The notes under the pieces were generated by a model, which was not told where the DNA came from, ran no database searches, and saw only the letters and a list, made by a program, of their open reading frames with translations. A DNA stretch of 64,000 nucleotides from contig NC_134032.1 in NCBI RefSeq assembly GCF_964204645.1, positions 14,068,275-14,132,274 of the forward strand, in the 5' to 3' direction. This DNA comes from Tubulanus polymorphus (taxonomy: Eukaryota > Nemertea > Palaeonemertea > Tubulaniformes > Tubulanidae). Positions 11,495-24,139 of the stretch are shown piece after piece. A program made the position numbers and the translations under genes. How positions within the stretch are numbered: the stretch's first letter is position 1; the number at the start of each line of letters is the position of its first letter.

Positions 11495-14190
11495 CACCTC
11501 CCTCCTACGACGCCCCCCTTCTCTTCCACCCCCTGCCCGAACAACAACCCCCGTCGTTATATCAGACTGTGCATTATGGGAAGAAATTGAAGCCGCCTTC
11601 TCGATGAATCGGGACGTGAGATTCCCTGCGAACGTTTCAATTCAGAGTAAAAAATTCAACTCAGAGTAATTTCATTGAGTTTAAACTCGGCTCAGATATT
11701 TTGAAGGCGTTAAACTTTGAGAACTTCAAGGAGTTAAGTTGTAATTCATAGAGTTAATTTTCGAGGAGTTAAACTCGTGTAGTAATCCAGCGATTTGAGC
11801 GATGAATAATTTTTTTGGTTAAAATCAGCAAGTTTGGATGATTGAAATATTCGAAAAGGTAATCCATGTTTACCCCATGAAAAAAGTGATTTGCCAAAGT
11901 TAAAACGTAATTAATTCAATGAATTTTTCAAAAAAATTACAACGACACCGCGAAGGCATTTCCTGGACCCGCTGGTCTGATTTTGTAAAATTTGACTTTG
12001 AGTTTATTCATTGATAATGAACTAATAACAACTCGAGAATCAACTCTTTAACTCGCAGCGGTAGAACCAATTTAACGACTTCAAGAAACAACGCAACAAT
12101 AGTTGATCAATCTTCCAGTAACCATTAGCGATATCATCATCGTCTTGTAGAAAACTTGCGAAAAGGAATTTTTTACGAAAAGTTAAAGAAAATATTGTGT
12201 AAATACAATGAATTGAAAAACAGAACATAAGATATATTTAAATATATATCTTATATCATTGCCGTATGATGTCAATTGTCTTGTGATTTATATCTTTGGA
12301 TGCAATTCGTTAAAAATAAGGTTAATTGATAATTAATTGATTGATTGATTTTAGACGAGCCTGTTAATTGAGGAGTGTATGTGTCGAGTGTGTCCGCGTG
12401 CGTTTTATTGTAAATATCGTGTTTAAAAATAGAATATCTCTCTTTTAATTACGTATATGATTTTAATTTCTGCTATTAATGTTTGAACAGTAAACAGGGA
12501 AAAGTGTTGGTAATTTTTTGCTTACACCAGAGATGGTTGGTTACTGATGGGTAACCAGCTTGCTTCTGTGACTAGGACTGGCTACTGTATGACTAGGGCT
12601 GGCTACTATCTGACCAGAGTTGGCTACTCTCAGACTAGGGCTGGCTACTGTCTGACTAGGGCTGGTTACTGTCTGACCAGGGCTGGTTACTGTCTGTCCA
12701 TGGCTGGCTACTGTCTGATTAGGGCTGGCTTCTTTGACTAGAACAGGCAAATGTATGACTAGGGCTGGTTACTGTCTGTCCATGGCTGGCTACTGTCTGA
12801 CTAGGGCTGGCTACTGTCTGACTAGGGCTGGCCACTGTCTGACTAGGGCTGGCTACTGTCTGATTAGGGCTGGCTACTGTCTGATTAGGGCTGGCTACTG
12901 TCTGACAAGGGTTGAGTTTCATGAAAAAGTTTACCTAAGCTTAAAATGGTAAAGTTTGAATATGTGAAGTAAACTGTACCAAAACAACATTGAGTTGTGC
13001 CGGGCGATGCCCAGCTTGGGCCGATTGATTGATGGTATTAAGTAAATTTTACGGGTCAAGTGAATAATTGAATTATGATTTTATTTATTTTCAGCTGCTG
13101 AATTCTAAATATGATTTTATTTACTTCACATTTTGACGAAAAAGTCATTTTCTTTCTTTCCATGAGACTTGAATCCCGTCGAATTCTGTATACATTTACT
13201 TTTTAATATCCGTGATTTATAACGCTGTTGCTATGGCAGGTATCTACGTTCCGTTGATTACGGCATCGCTTAAGTTGTATTGGCGCCGTGGTGATGTAAA
13301 TTCGCGTTGCTACGGTGATATATATCGACCATTGTTGTATGCTACTACTAAACGATAAACTCGTAAAACTTGTAAAAAGAAAAAAAAAAACATTCGAAGA
13401 AGATAGAAAATGTTTTGAGTTTTTTTGTAATACATCGAAAGACGGAATGAGTTTTGACGTCCGTCGAGGAGCGACGAATTGTTTTGAGATTTGAAAAGTT
13501 TTTTTGTCATCGATTTGATGAGAATTTTTCTGTAATTGCTCTGCGCATGTACAATGTAACTACAGTAAACCTCGTCTTGCTCGACTTTTGGCCGACTTTC
13601 GCCGAACTCGGTCAAAAATGAAATCCACTTTCCGAGTTTTCCGATCCTTTAATTCGGACTTCGCTAACCTCGGATCAATTTTACCAGTCCCAGACGTGGG
13701 CCAGGTTTACTGTATATACAATGTAGCTGCTGCTTATATATACATATATATTAAACTACATTGTAATACAGTGTATGGCTGAAACAATGTTTTATAAGTG
13801 ACTGAAATACAAATTGTACCATGTTTATATTATTGTAATAGCTGTTTTATATACATAAATAATGATACATTATAAACACATGTTACCGGTGACCTCTTTA
13901 TAACATAGACAGGTGTTACCGATAAATGAGGTCACGAGGCCATGACGGTGTTATAGAGAGGTTGTTGTACAGGTGTTACAGAGAGGTCTGTAAAGCAGTA
14001 TAGGTGTTATAGCGATGTATGAGAGGCTGTGTTATATAGTGAGGTCTAGATGTTAGATGTTATGAAGAGGTCTTGTTACATAGTCATTTCATTCCCATCA
14101 TATATAGAATTATTAATGAAAATAGGACTGCTTTATGATATTTGCTTTTTTCTGAAGAGGCCAAACAAATAAAATCTTTGGTTTACGCTG
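11495..14190 (+). other. Syndecan 3' UTR and downstream DNA (extent uncertain)
   Basis: No coding potential follows the syndecan stop. An aataaa lies at 14168-14173, but whether the transcript reaches it is not shown. The stretch contains a 21-bp minisatellite (12565-12915), a purine run near 13380, and degenerate gaggt/gttacagag repeats at about 13900-14080. Confidence 0.35.
12565..12915. repeat. Minisatellite, 21-bp unit, ~16 copies
   Basis: The unit is ctgactagggctggctactg plus t. Variants include gattaggg, gaccaggg and a gtccatgg form that appears twice, each time after a ggttactgt unit. Its seven-residue open frames are a by-product of the repeat length. Confidence 0.92.
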
Positions 14191-14604
14191 GTCCAGAAAG
14201 TACGTAGACCCCCTTAACCGGGTATGGGTACCGATTTTACAATTTACACAACGGTTTCAACTGTGAAATGTTTATATAGCCAAAACTACCGAATGTGGGG
14301 ATGTATTCAGCGTTGAAAACATTAAGCTCTCCGCGGGATCTGACTAAACATAGGCGACATCTGGTGGAATTACTACGTACTATTATAGGAATAGTTTTCT
14401 TCCAACACTTTTTTATGTTGAACTGAATTTTTAAATTTTTTTCGTCTTCCACCGAATATTTTTTCGTTTTATGTCGCCGCGGATTTTAAATTTTTGAAAT
14501 TTAAGCGTCGGTTGAAGAATGAGAACGTGTTTCGTAATTTATGTAAAATGAAATTGTCGTTCGAAATTCGTAATGGAAATATATTTTTCAAATTTGTCGA
14601 TCCG

Positions 14605-14755
14605 GTTCCACAGTTCTGGACCCAGTTCCACAGTTCTAGATTCAGTTCCACAGTTCAGGACCCAGTTCCACAGTTCAGGATCCAGTTCCACAGTTCAGAA
14701 CCCAGTTCCACAGTTCTAGATTCAGTTCCACAGTTCTGAGATCAGTTCCACAAAC
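14605..14755. repeat. 20-bp tandem array of gttccacagttc units
   Basis: About eight units of 20 bases (cagttccacagttctagatt and variants such as cagttccacagttcaggacc). The unit equals the terminal tip of the foldback element at 31677-31791 (ggacccagttccacagt), which suggests the array grew from a transposon end. Confidence 0.85.
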
Positions 14756-15000
14756 CTAATTCACATCTGTAAAACTGGATCCTGGAATATCTTGAGATCA
14801 TGTTTTAAAATCAAGCACTAGTTTATTTTTCATTTTAATCCCATTTTTCGGATAATAATTTTTTTTAATTAACACACCTGTGAAATAACGTGTGCTGATT
14901 GGCTGAAGCCAGAGGCGGCCATTTTGTTTCTTTTTTTTACTGATGTCTACTAAAACTGCATTGATTAAATGTTTAAAAAAACTAAAATATTGCTGAAAAT

Positions 15001-15017
15001 TATCGTCATTATTATTA

Positions 15018-15069
<52 letters not shown>

Positions 15070-15092
15070 CATTATTATTATTATTATTATAT
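15001..15092. repeat. (ATT)n microsatellite
   Basis: About 90 bases of att/atc trinucleotides interrupted by a few c residues. Confidence 0.95.
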
Positions 15093-15390
15093 AATGAAAG
15101 TCCTAATAAATAATAAAATCATTTTGTTATATGAAAAAAATTCTAGCCTTTGAGTTGTGTGAAAGTTTTTCTGAATGATGAAGACTTAGTCAGTTTATGC
15201 CGAACCCCGGAGGACAGTTTGTGGTTTCATCATCCGAGTTTCAAGAGTTCAAGTTTATTTTCCATTTATATACGATTAAGAAAATACATGGTAATCAGTA
15301 TACATTATTGTTTACTGCAAAAAAAAGATTATGGCAGAATGCATGGAAGCCAATTCAGACCGTTAATCCGAAAGACCTATGCACCCTCAG

Positions 15391-15572
15391 AACTAGTCAG
15401 TAACCTGACTGTGGTTTAGTTTCACGATCGGATATTTTCACAAACCACAGTATATTTTTGAAGTGTTACTTTTTTCAACCGTGTTTTGGCCCTTGTCATC
15501 CCTAACGTTGGTATAAGCTCATCCGATTATAAAAAGCTTACCACCAACGATTAGGTAACTAACTACCTCAGA
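15391..15572. repeat. Dispersed repeat, copy 1 (two modules adjacent)
   Basis: Module one (about 15391-15451) contains ctgactgtggttt and its inverse aaaccacag around a short loop. Module two (about 15452-15572) begins tatatttttgaagtgttac and ends near aggtaactaac. The same two modules recur at 58199-58265 and 58936-59053, there separated by about 670 bases. Identity by eye is very high. The element type is unknown to me. Confidence 0.75.
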
Positions 15573-15689
15573 ACAGACCCTGAAAAAACAATACCCTAGA
15601 ATATCTCGCAATGGACCACTCATAGGTAAGAATTATAGTGGGTATTGTTAGTGAATAAGGGGCATAAAATTACTGGTCACCAATTGCGC

Positions 15690-15970
15690 TCAGTGTTGAT
15701 CCAGTGGTCTAGTGATAAGCGCGTTAGCCTGAGACGCCACGGTCCCGGGTTCGAATCCTCCTCGATCGTCCCTCTGTTTTTTGCCCATTTAAAGGGAAAA
15801 ATCGCACTTGGCCTAGCGCAAACAACCCCAAACCCCTGTGCTGAAGGCCCGCTGTTCGAGGAGTCTCTGGCAGTCGGGGAATCAGCAGACGACTGGCAGC
15901 TGCGAGGGTTAACCGTTAATGGGGTAGTGTTGTATTGATATAAGAGATTAATGATGCGAAACATCTAATC
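15690..15970 (+). mobile_element. tRNA-derived SINE
   Basis: A tRNA-like head has an A-box-like tggtctagtgataagcgcg and a B box ggttcgaatcc at about 15748-15758. An unrelated body follows, with phrases such as ctggcagtcggggaatcagc, ending near 15970. There is no acceptor-stem pairing, so it is not a working tRNA. Boundaries are approximate. Confidence 0.65.
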
Positions 15971-15999
15971 GGGCAGCATCATCATCAACTGATACGGGG

Positions 16000-16700
16000 A
16001 GAGGGGATGCTGAGATTGACGACTATGAATCGGTTGCAGCAACGGCTATTTATATATTTTTACGTTTAACGCTCTGCCCATCCTCGCGTGCCGGGGATAC
16101 TTCCGTCTGAGATGTGATTTGAAAAAAAGCTTAGGAATTCCGGGAATTTTAATCCAAGGATTTTACCGGAATATTTGAAAAAAAAGAAACCATCAAATTC
16201 CACCATATTACAGGAACCATCTCCACAGTCAGAACTTATCAGACGATCGTACGGGTTACGCATACCCCTGACAATGGCAGTTAACCAATTAGATGAAAAT
16301 TATATATTTATTACTCTGCCGTTACACAAACTGGTCTGATGGAAAACATGATTTTACAAAAATGAATTACCAAATGTCAGTCTACTGGCTATTGATCATT
16401 TAGACACAATTCATACTGTTTAATTATTTAGATTGATTAATTATCGGACTAATTAAACGCTTTCTGATTAATAAATTATATCTATTTCTGAGATAGCGGG
16501 AAGGTGGAGGGCTCGTCGCTAGGGGTGGTGGGTGAAGGTATTCGGATCGGAGTACGCGTAAGATAGAGTCTATTATTTCATTATATCAAAGTTTATTCAG
16601 CGAAGAAAAACAATACACGCGATAAACACGTAACACAGACACAATGTGGTATTTACCGATATACTATAGCGATAAGGAGGGGTGAAGGGAGGGGAGGGAG
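16000..16700. other. Non-coding spacer
   Basis: AT-rich DNA, then a G-rich purine tract (about 16675-16730) reading ggggagggagggggaagggg. No gene recognised. Confidence 0.5.
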
Positions 16701-16735
16701 GGGGAAGGGGATAGAGACAGGGAGAGGGTTACCAC

Positions 16736-16911
16736 AGCAGCAGCGCTGCACAATACCCACTTAACGCTACCTGCGCAAGTCGGCCGCCGTCTGCAAGGAG
16801 AGACTTAACCACCCCATGAGACGCGGCGGTACTGGGAGTGATAATTCGAAATAATTCTGGTGTTATAATCGGCTTATCTCTAAATCTACTGCGTGTAACA
16901 GGTAAGATCGA
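16736..16911 (+). other. Possible non-coding first exon
   Basis: A GC-richer segment ending in cgtgtaacag followed by gtaagatc, a strong splice-donor context, lies just downstream of the purine tract. A similar segment ends in acacaacag/gtaagc at 20201. Either could be an upstream leader exon of the gene at 24 kb or of a non-coding RNA. The evidence is only the donor-like motif. Confidence 0.2.
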
Positions 16912-16919
16912 ACAAATAG

Positions 16920-18235
16920 GTTAATTCATTCTTGGGTTGATAATAACCGCAATTCTAGACATTAATTAATTCGTTTCGGGAAACGTCTGCCATATATATA
17001 TATACGTGTGTGTATCATGCCTCTACCACCTATCCGTCCGTACCAACTCTGTGAGATATAGAAAAGCGCGCGAAACAGTTACGATATTTTAGTAAACAAT
17101 CTGAGACAAATTTCTTTTTCAAATTTATCGTTTTATCACCATGGTAACGTGATAAGAAAAGCACCTACGGTAGGAATTCTATCGAGAAAGAATATTGTCA
17201 GGACTGCGCGCATGCGTGGCTCGACAAAATGTTCGAATTTAGGGCCCGGATCCAGTTCGAATAGAACAGTTGAAATATTCGAAACGAATTTTCGAACGTC
17301 AAACGCTGTGGGAATGCACCGTCGGCAGTCCCTGCCCAGTGGTCTCCAACTGGTCCGCTTATACTAACCTGATGAGAGCTGCACTGTCCGACTCAACAAG
17401 GGCTGCGTACGTACAACCGGGCATGGGCGAAACTCCAGCATTTTGGCGTAACTACCGGTCTCCGAGTGTCCCTTCCAGTCCCCAGCTCGGTCATGGCCTA
17501 TTTTGAATTGGCGCATAAACAAAAATATTTATATACATATATATCCCAACTAGAACTTATGACTTCAGACCTGCCACCATCGTACCCCGGTTACACAGAC
17601 AGTTCCGACTCAAGATTCTAAAATTAATTGAAAATGAACAAATTTTAAAAGCTTTTATAGAATCAAACAAACTAAACCAGGGTCCGTTTTACTGTTTTTT
17701 TTATCACGTCAGTTTTCTGCTTTAATGCAATCATATAAAGATGTTCCAGCATATTTCGCGAGTGCTATATTTTTGGAGCGTCCTGTGCTATGCATACTAT
17801 GGTTTGGTTATTATTAATGATAACTTATATCCATAAACGAATTTTGGATATTTTAATCGTGTATGTATGGAAGTGTTTGGCCCTCCTGTATGTTATGAGA
17901 CACTGCGCGTAGTTTTCACGAGACAGCCGCCCCGCGGGGGGTTAAAACTATGTACATTTGTCAACGCTAGCGATAACAAAAGAGCAAAGCAGAAAAAAAC
18001 AGGACACAACGAGAGAAAAAAGGTAAAACACGGAACCACGATTGTTCAAATATAGCTATATATGTTCCGCTTCAATAGACAGAACAACATACACGCATAC
18101 ATGCACATATCAATTTTTAACGGCTCAACAGTGATTTAAAATTCGAAAATAACGATCAGATTCGCAGATAGTTTTTAGGAGTTGAAATTAGTTCATTTCC
18201 AATGAGTGATCTCCTAGTCAAATCTTTTCTCACGA
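16920..18235. other. Gene-poor stretch with a weak recombinase-like phrase
   Basis: No complete gene found. Around 17310-17420 one frame reads NLMRAALSDSTRAAY, which resembles the start of the core-binding domain of tyrosine recombinases, but the frame closes within 80 codons and no catalytic region follows. It may be the remains of an old element or chance. Confidence 0.25.
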
Positions 18236-18238
18236 CGA

Positions 18239-18675
18239 GGGGTCCTGGGGCTGGGTTCCATAGTCAAGACTTAAGACCAGAAGTGGTCCTTAAAAGTAAA
18301 CCTTATTGTTAGATTGGCTATTGAACTAAGTTTGGGTTTGTCTTGGACTGGTCATAAGCCATGACTAAGGAACCGGCTCCTGGGGCCAGTTGCATAGTCA
18401 TGGCTTAGACTTAAGACCAGTCTAAGACCAACTTAGTTCTATAGCTAATCTAACAACTTAAGACCAGTCTTAAGATTTAAGACCACTTTTGGACTTAAGT
18501 CGCGACTGTGCAACTGGCCCTTGGGGCTGGGTTCCATATTCAAGACTTAAGACCAAAAGTGGTCCTTAAAAGTTAAACCTTTAGACTGATCTTAAGTTGT
18601 TAGATTGCCTATTGAACTATATAAGTTTGTCTTAGACTGATCATAAGCTATGACTAAGGAACTGGCTCCTGGTCC
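18239..18675. mobile_element. Three tandem foldback MITE copies (agacttaagaccag family)
   Basis: Three related units lie head to tail at about 18245-18380, 18381-18522 and 18527-18670. Each opens with ctggggctgggttccata, ctggggccagttgcatag or a near variant. Each contains internal arms with agacttaagaccag and inverse ggtcttaa-type phrases, and each closes with an aactggcccc-like end. Related single copies are at 38628, 41650 and 43085. Confidence 0.8.
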
Positions 18676-18699
18676 TTGTGAGGGGTCTTAATGCGGGGC

Positions 18700-19350
18700 T
18701 ACTAGAAGACCCTCGAAATAAAATCCTCAGTCATCATTATGCAATTAATGTAAAAATGGGACGATATTTTGTTGATCAAGAAATTTATATTCAAAATTCA
18801 AAATTCAAATTCATTTATACATCATAAGTCAAGAGTACCTGATTGTGAATAAAATTGTTTAAAAAACACAGAAAGAGATGAACAATATAAACAGCGTAGA
18901 GAAGAGAGAAACATTACGATATAAAATCTAATATGAGCAATATCTAATAAAAAAAATCTTTAAAAATCTATTAAAATATCGAATTGAAAGGAGCTGCTCT
19001 TTTGTCAAATAATGCCATTTCGTTGTTGAGAATTCTAGAAAGGTGTTTTTATGCCTGTCAAAGGGCTACCAGAATACCATATATATCCTTTTCTAATTGA
19101 TTTGCCTTAAGAGAATAGGCACTAAGCTCTCGAATCTTGCCTCTGGACACAAGGGCTATATACAGGTATTTAGCAAGAAATCTCAAGTGGATAAAGCGTA
19201 GACGCCGTGGCTAAAGGGGCCAATCTTAGAGACCTGCATACAAATATGTATAAAACTATTTCAGAAGTCTTAATCATAATAGCCTAATGTCTCATTCAAT
19301 TTGTAACCTTTACAATTCTGTATATGGTTATTTGGCTGGCAGGTCCAATC
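18700..19350 (-). other. Possible old LINE 3' end, minus strand
   Basis: On the minus strand a short open stretch (about 19200 to 19030) is followed by stops, and then by a tail rich in gaattttgaattttgaat (about 18790-18815). Such a tail resembles the 3' end of some non-LTR retrotransposons. No reverse transcriptase motif is visible, so this is a weak call. Confidence 0.2.
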
Positions 19351-20266
19351 AGTGTTTAATGGATTGCGGTCGGTGTCGGTTCTGGTGGCTGTCGAAAATG
19401 ATTTTTATCACAGAGACCCGTATCTCCTGATACAGACACACGTCGAGGCAGAGAATGGGATCTATACATTATCGCTGTTATTAGCACCAACCAGAAAATT
19501 CACACGTATTCAGATATTACATAAGAGATCATACTACACAGCAGACTGCTATAGCAGTCGAGGGATTGGACCCAGAGATTCAGACGGCGGAGATCAGAGA
19601 AGGCACGGGAGCAGACCACTGGCAGTTGAGTACAGTCATTTTCAGTAGAGATCACAAGAAAAGTCTACACAAGAAACCACGAAAAGGAATTCTAAAAGAT
19701 CGTTAGTACTTTGTACTTGTGAAGAACTTTGCGCAATACGTTATGCGTTCATCAAAGGATATCTTGTTTAAGAAAGTTAAACCTGGGTCGTCAGATAAAT
19801 TCCATGTTTACAAACAAACATTAGTTTTTTATTTGTTGGTTTTTTGTAAATATTTCTGAGAGCGCATTCTTTTGTGCGTATATACATTCGACATTCGACG
19901 TTCGACTTTCGAGACACAATTCAGAGTATTATTATCTCTGAGCTCGCGCACACGCGCGCCCGATGTGAGTGCTCACTCAATTCTCGATGGGATTAGGATT
20001 AATTGAAAAGGATTATGAGAAAAACGGATTAATGAAAAACTCCCCAGAGCGTAAGATAAAAGCGCCCGGTGAACCAATACATCGACAACTAAGGGGGTCG
20101 CCACGTCACAGACCTTATTCAGTTAAATACGGCTGTTATTTGACCAGTACAAACAATTAGGTCTATTAACTCTGATAGCAAGTCACCCAGACACAACAGG
20201 TAAGCGAGATAGCATTGCGGTTATTTTTCGCTAGGAACGATTACGAATTAATGATGAAACACTCCG

Positions 20267-20376
20267 GGCCCAATTTCACAAAAAATGATTGAGGCCTAAA
20301 TCGATTTAGGATAAAATGAATCAATGTACAAATTAAATCGATTAAAGGGTCAAACCTTTTTGTGAAACTGGGCCCT
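20267..20376. mobile_element. Foldback MITE, ~110 bp (gggcccaatttcac tip)
   Basis: The left end gggcccaatttcacaaaaaa and the right end tttttgtgaaactgggccc are near-perfect inverses. Inner arms include aaatcgattta and ttaaatcgatta. No coding sequence. Confidence 0.85.
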
Positions 20377-20399
20377 GGTCTCAGATGCGCTTATAACGA

Positions 20400-22480
20400 T
20401 AAAATCTGACACCGAAAATAAAAACAGAGTCCGAAACGTTTCGTTGCGCTTATATTCTATTCGACGTTTCGACTGTAAATTATTATTATCCTAATACGAT
20501 GATTTGGTCGTAGATTTATCATTCCTCAAGATAACACAGGATATCATACAGTCGAAACACTGAAGAAAGATTCTATTCGCTCAAGGAAACATTTCAGATA
20601 ATCTTTATATACTATCAGTGTAATTTCATGGAGGACTATTTACTTTAAGAGAATATTCGTGAAGATTAGGATATAGTCGAAATGTCGAATAAACTATATT
20701 TTTGGACTGGAATTTTATCGTCAATTTCGAATTGTATATTGAAGAGTTATTGTATCGATGTAATCTTTATGTGATCTCTGAACGAGGAAGGTATTGTCTG
20801 CATCTATTTATCATGATTTACGATTTCTTATTTTCCATGTGATAAGAACGCCGGGTATTACGTATTTTGTGGCTGCGTGTGACGAGGAGGTGTTTGCGGG
20901 TGGTCAATCCGTATAGGCAAAGGTAAGGAATGAGAAAATTGAAAATTGCATTCACCCAATCTGAGCAACTAACCCCAAATGGGTCCAGGTTCATTCCCTG
21001 GTGAAGCTACTGCACCGTTAGCGAACTAAATCCTACTTTATCGTAATTTTTAATAAAATCAATATATATATATATAGTACTAGTAATTTTACATGTAGTA
21101 AATTTTTACACTAGTAGTACTTGTAATTTTCAATGAAACGTCAGTGCGCCAGGGTTACTTAAACCATCGCTTTTTTAAAATTCTACAATTCTTTACTTAA
21201 AATCAGTCAACTTGATTTCTCACAAGTCAGACACGTATATAGACTACGCAGAAAGCATAACGCGATTTCTCTATGTTGTAGAACGACTATCATTTTCGTG
21301 TCAAATGTCAATCAAAAATCACGTTTTTTTATACGATTCATTCAGTGTTATTCTAAATGACACTGATATCCATATACAGTGTCTCCATTCTCCATTCTCG
21401 GCTGTCAACTTCGAGTCGAACTCTCTTTTCATTCGTATCCGTAATTGTAAAAAAAATCAAAATTGTAGTAGAATAGAATCCAAGTAATAATGCCAGCGGT
21501 AAAAATATGCTTAAGGTAAAAAAATGCCAGAATGAATGAATGAATGAATGAATCGCAGGTCGAAATATACCGTACATAAAAATGAAATGCCAAATTACGT
21601 ACGCGCAATCGCGGTCACCGTGATTATATGTTTTAAACCCCGTATAGAAATGTGAAATCATTAAAAGCAAAATTTATTGTGCAAAATTCAAAAACAGAGG
21701 AGATGACGTTTTCGAACTCACGCGCGAGATCCGCATCCCGTCAGGTGTCAGGAATAGGCTTAAACTGAATAGGGGTATAGTATTATCGGGACGAGTTGTT
21801 TTACTCAAGTTGATTGAGTAGATCTCACCGATCAGTAGATGACCGAATTATAACACGAACTTAGCGAAATTGACTTTTTTCAAAAAGCATTTCTGGAGGG
21901 CGATAGAGTCCATGCTTTTGCTATAGGGATGGGTTGCCTCAGGAGCGGTAAGGCAACCAAAAGCCCCGCCGGCAAGCGAGGATTACACCCAGGTCACACC
22001 TTCCTCGTGAAACTAAACAAACTGCTCAAGTTTTTTCCTGTCGTTGGAGTATTACTAGGTTACTGTAACTGTTCATTGATAACCCCCGGGATAATTACAA
22101 CTACTATATAATTACGCGCATGTGAGTGTCAATAAGATTGATAGTAGCCTAGATAATTACAGCCAGCTAATTGAGATGTAATAACCGATTAATTGATTAA
22201 TTAACCATAGGTGTAATCATGTACTGCATGTTTGTACAGATTCAGAGCTTTATTCCATTGTATTACGGTAGAGTCTGACGCGTGGGAGGCGTCGGAGAAT
22301 GCTCATAATAAACACCATCATCATAAGACTGAGCGTAGCCTGCTACCCACGCTAGTCTATTTGTATTTTAGCTGTTGTTTATTTTATAAACCGGCATTCA
22401 AATTGGCAGCCGGGAAGGATATGAACGCGCAGCCAAGAATTTGAAGAGGTAACGACGCGCCGGCAACTGTCGGCTTGGTA
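20400..22480. other. Non-coding spacer
   Basis: About 2 kb without a recognisable gene. It holds a (TA)n run at 21061-21077 and a (GAAT)n run at about 21530-21555. A segment at 22230-22445 is open but shows no known motif. Confidence 0.4.
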
Positions 22481-22499
22481 GCTCTACTTGTTTCGTATG

Positions 22500-23141
22500 C
22501 ATTCGGCTTTCAAATTTGGCGGTCGCAAGGAATCTAGGTACTTGTTCGCGGAAGCCAGCCAATCATAGCACGTTTTTCAACCGGCGAATTTCCTGCTAGA
22601 TGTTGGGAGCCAATCAGCGGCCGTTTGTAAACCACGATCTTATTTTCTAAACTATGATCTTATTTTGACCCTGGACGCGTAAGGAGTCATAGGATTTTTG
22701 GCAGAAAAACACCGTTAAAACTGGGGCTTATATCTAATCGGCTTGATCTATTTATTATTCGTTGTCAATTATCACTGATTTTTATATCGCTGTATTTTCA
22801 TATCGCGCGCTGTTCCGTAGCGAGTTGTGGTATAAATAGCATTTAGCGAGTTAGCCACCAACCGCCTCGTTGGCGCTAGCGGGCGCGCGTGAGGCGGTGT
22901 TTTATTTCAGGAAATGAATTGTGGAAACAGCCAATCAAATCCACGGATATCCACAATTCATTTCCTGAAATTTCCTGAAATTGACCAATCGCTGTGCTTG
23001 TTAGCGATGACGTAATTTCGGGATATACCGTTGACGAGCGCCATATTTGATTTTCCGATCGTAAACACACAGCGCAGTTACAGTCACAGAAAGCAGACTA
23101 ATTCGTTCTAGATCATCTGATTAGATTACCCGATTATCACG
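22500..23141 (+). promoter_or_regulatory. Promoter and 5' UTR exon of the DDE-type gene (candidate)
   Basis: Four CCAAT boxes (gccaatcat near 22558, gccaatcagcgg near 22611, gccaatcaaa near 22930, accaatcgc near 22983) and a CRE-like tgacgtaa at 23008-23015 precede a segment that ends in attatcac followed by gtaagtgt at 23141. The next acceptor (ttgttctag, 24138) lies one base upstream of the ATG at 24140, so 23141-24138 fits a 5' UTR intron. The transcription start is probably near 23050. Confidence 0.5.
22905..22970. repeat. Perfect 21-bp inverted repeat beside a promoter
   Basis: Arms 22905-22925 and 22950-22970 are exact reverse complements (tttcaggaaatgaattgtgg plus a). They are separated by 24 bases that include a CCAAT box. 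The end of the right arm is partly repeated directly afterwards (tttcctgaaa). Confidence 0.9.
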
Positions 23142-24139
23142 TAAGTGTATGAATTCAGTACTTCCAACATCCGAGGTTTCATACCCGATTAAATCTTTTA
23201 TCGCAAATGCTTGCTTATGCCAATTTTTTGGTGAAAAACTTCTTACTTTTCACTCGCAAATTCAATCAACTTCAATTTATTACAATTATTTTGGGTTAAG
23301 CCTATCATTCATCATCAAAATGTGAATCGTGAACACTAGAAGAGCGAGAGAGTAGAAGTTTTCACTAGAAGGCATTACGGATTGTTTCATTTTTCCATTC
23401 CGTGATATTTTGTCAATTCTGTTACTGTTAGGCCCTATAAGTCCTTTTTTTATTTAGGCCTACTCCCGTGCGTGGAATAGGTCGATTATCAGCCCAAAAA
23501 TGAAACAGGTCCTTCCTAGCGAATCATTCAGTATTTCCAGCGTCGTAACTGCGTATTAGCCTATGGGTCCGTAAATTCCTTGATGCGCTATGAATCAAGA
23601 AATCTAGAATCCAGGCCAGGGGTAAAATCTAAAATTCTGACTCAGCATTCCCCTTAAAATTCCTATCATCCCCCCTTGAATTATATAAATTAAAAATCAT
23701 CAATTGTCTAAATCTTTTTTCAACTCAATTTGTGAATGCGACCCTCCCTGTACTTATGCATATAGGCCATTGACCAGAAATCTCTCCCTACAACTTGCAA
23801 TTAACTTGAAACAATAGTCACAATGATACCACAGCCACTGGCTGTCTCTATTATTGTTTTGTGTATTCTGTGAAAGGTCAATATAAGTGGGAGCTTATTA
23901 TATCCCTTTATTATGACAGGCATTGTGCTCACAAAGACTTGGTTATCAAAACATAGGCCAATGTGGTTATCAATTCAAATGTTTTGATTTCCAATGACAA
24001 TAAAGCCCTAGCTTGCTAATTTCTCAATTACCTAGTTGATGTAATTACTTTCATATGTAAGATGAAAATTGAAATTATGTTAAACTGGACCCTTAAAATT
24101 TGTTCGATGTTTAATTGATGTTTCTCTTTTTGTTCTAGC

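Noticed and set aside
12541-12952. Short open frames on both strands across the 21-bp array
   Set aside because: A seven-codon repeat stays open on several frames; it lies downstream of the syndecan stop and has no gene context.
15150-15419. Two overlapping ~70-90 codon frames
   Set aside because: No motif, AT-rich composition, and overlap with a dispersed repeat at the 3' end.
22232-22444. Small open frame of 70 codons
   Set aside because: No recognised motif and no splice or conserved context; length is expected by chance in this much sequence.
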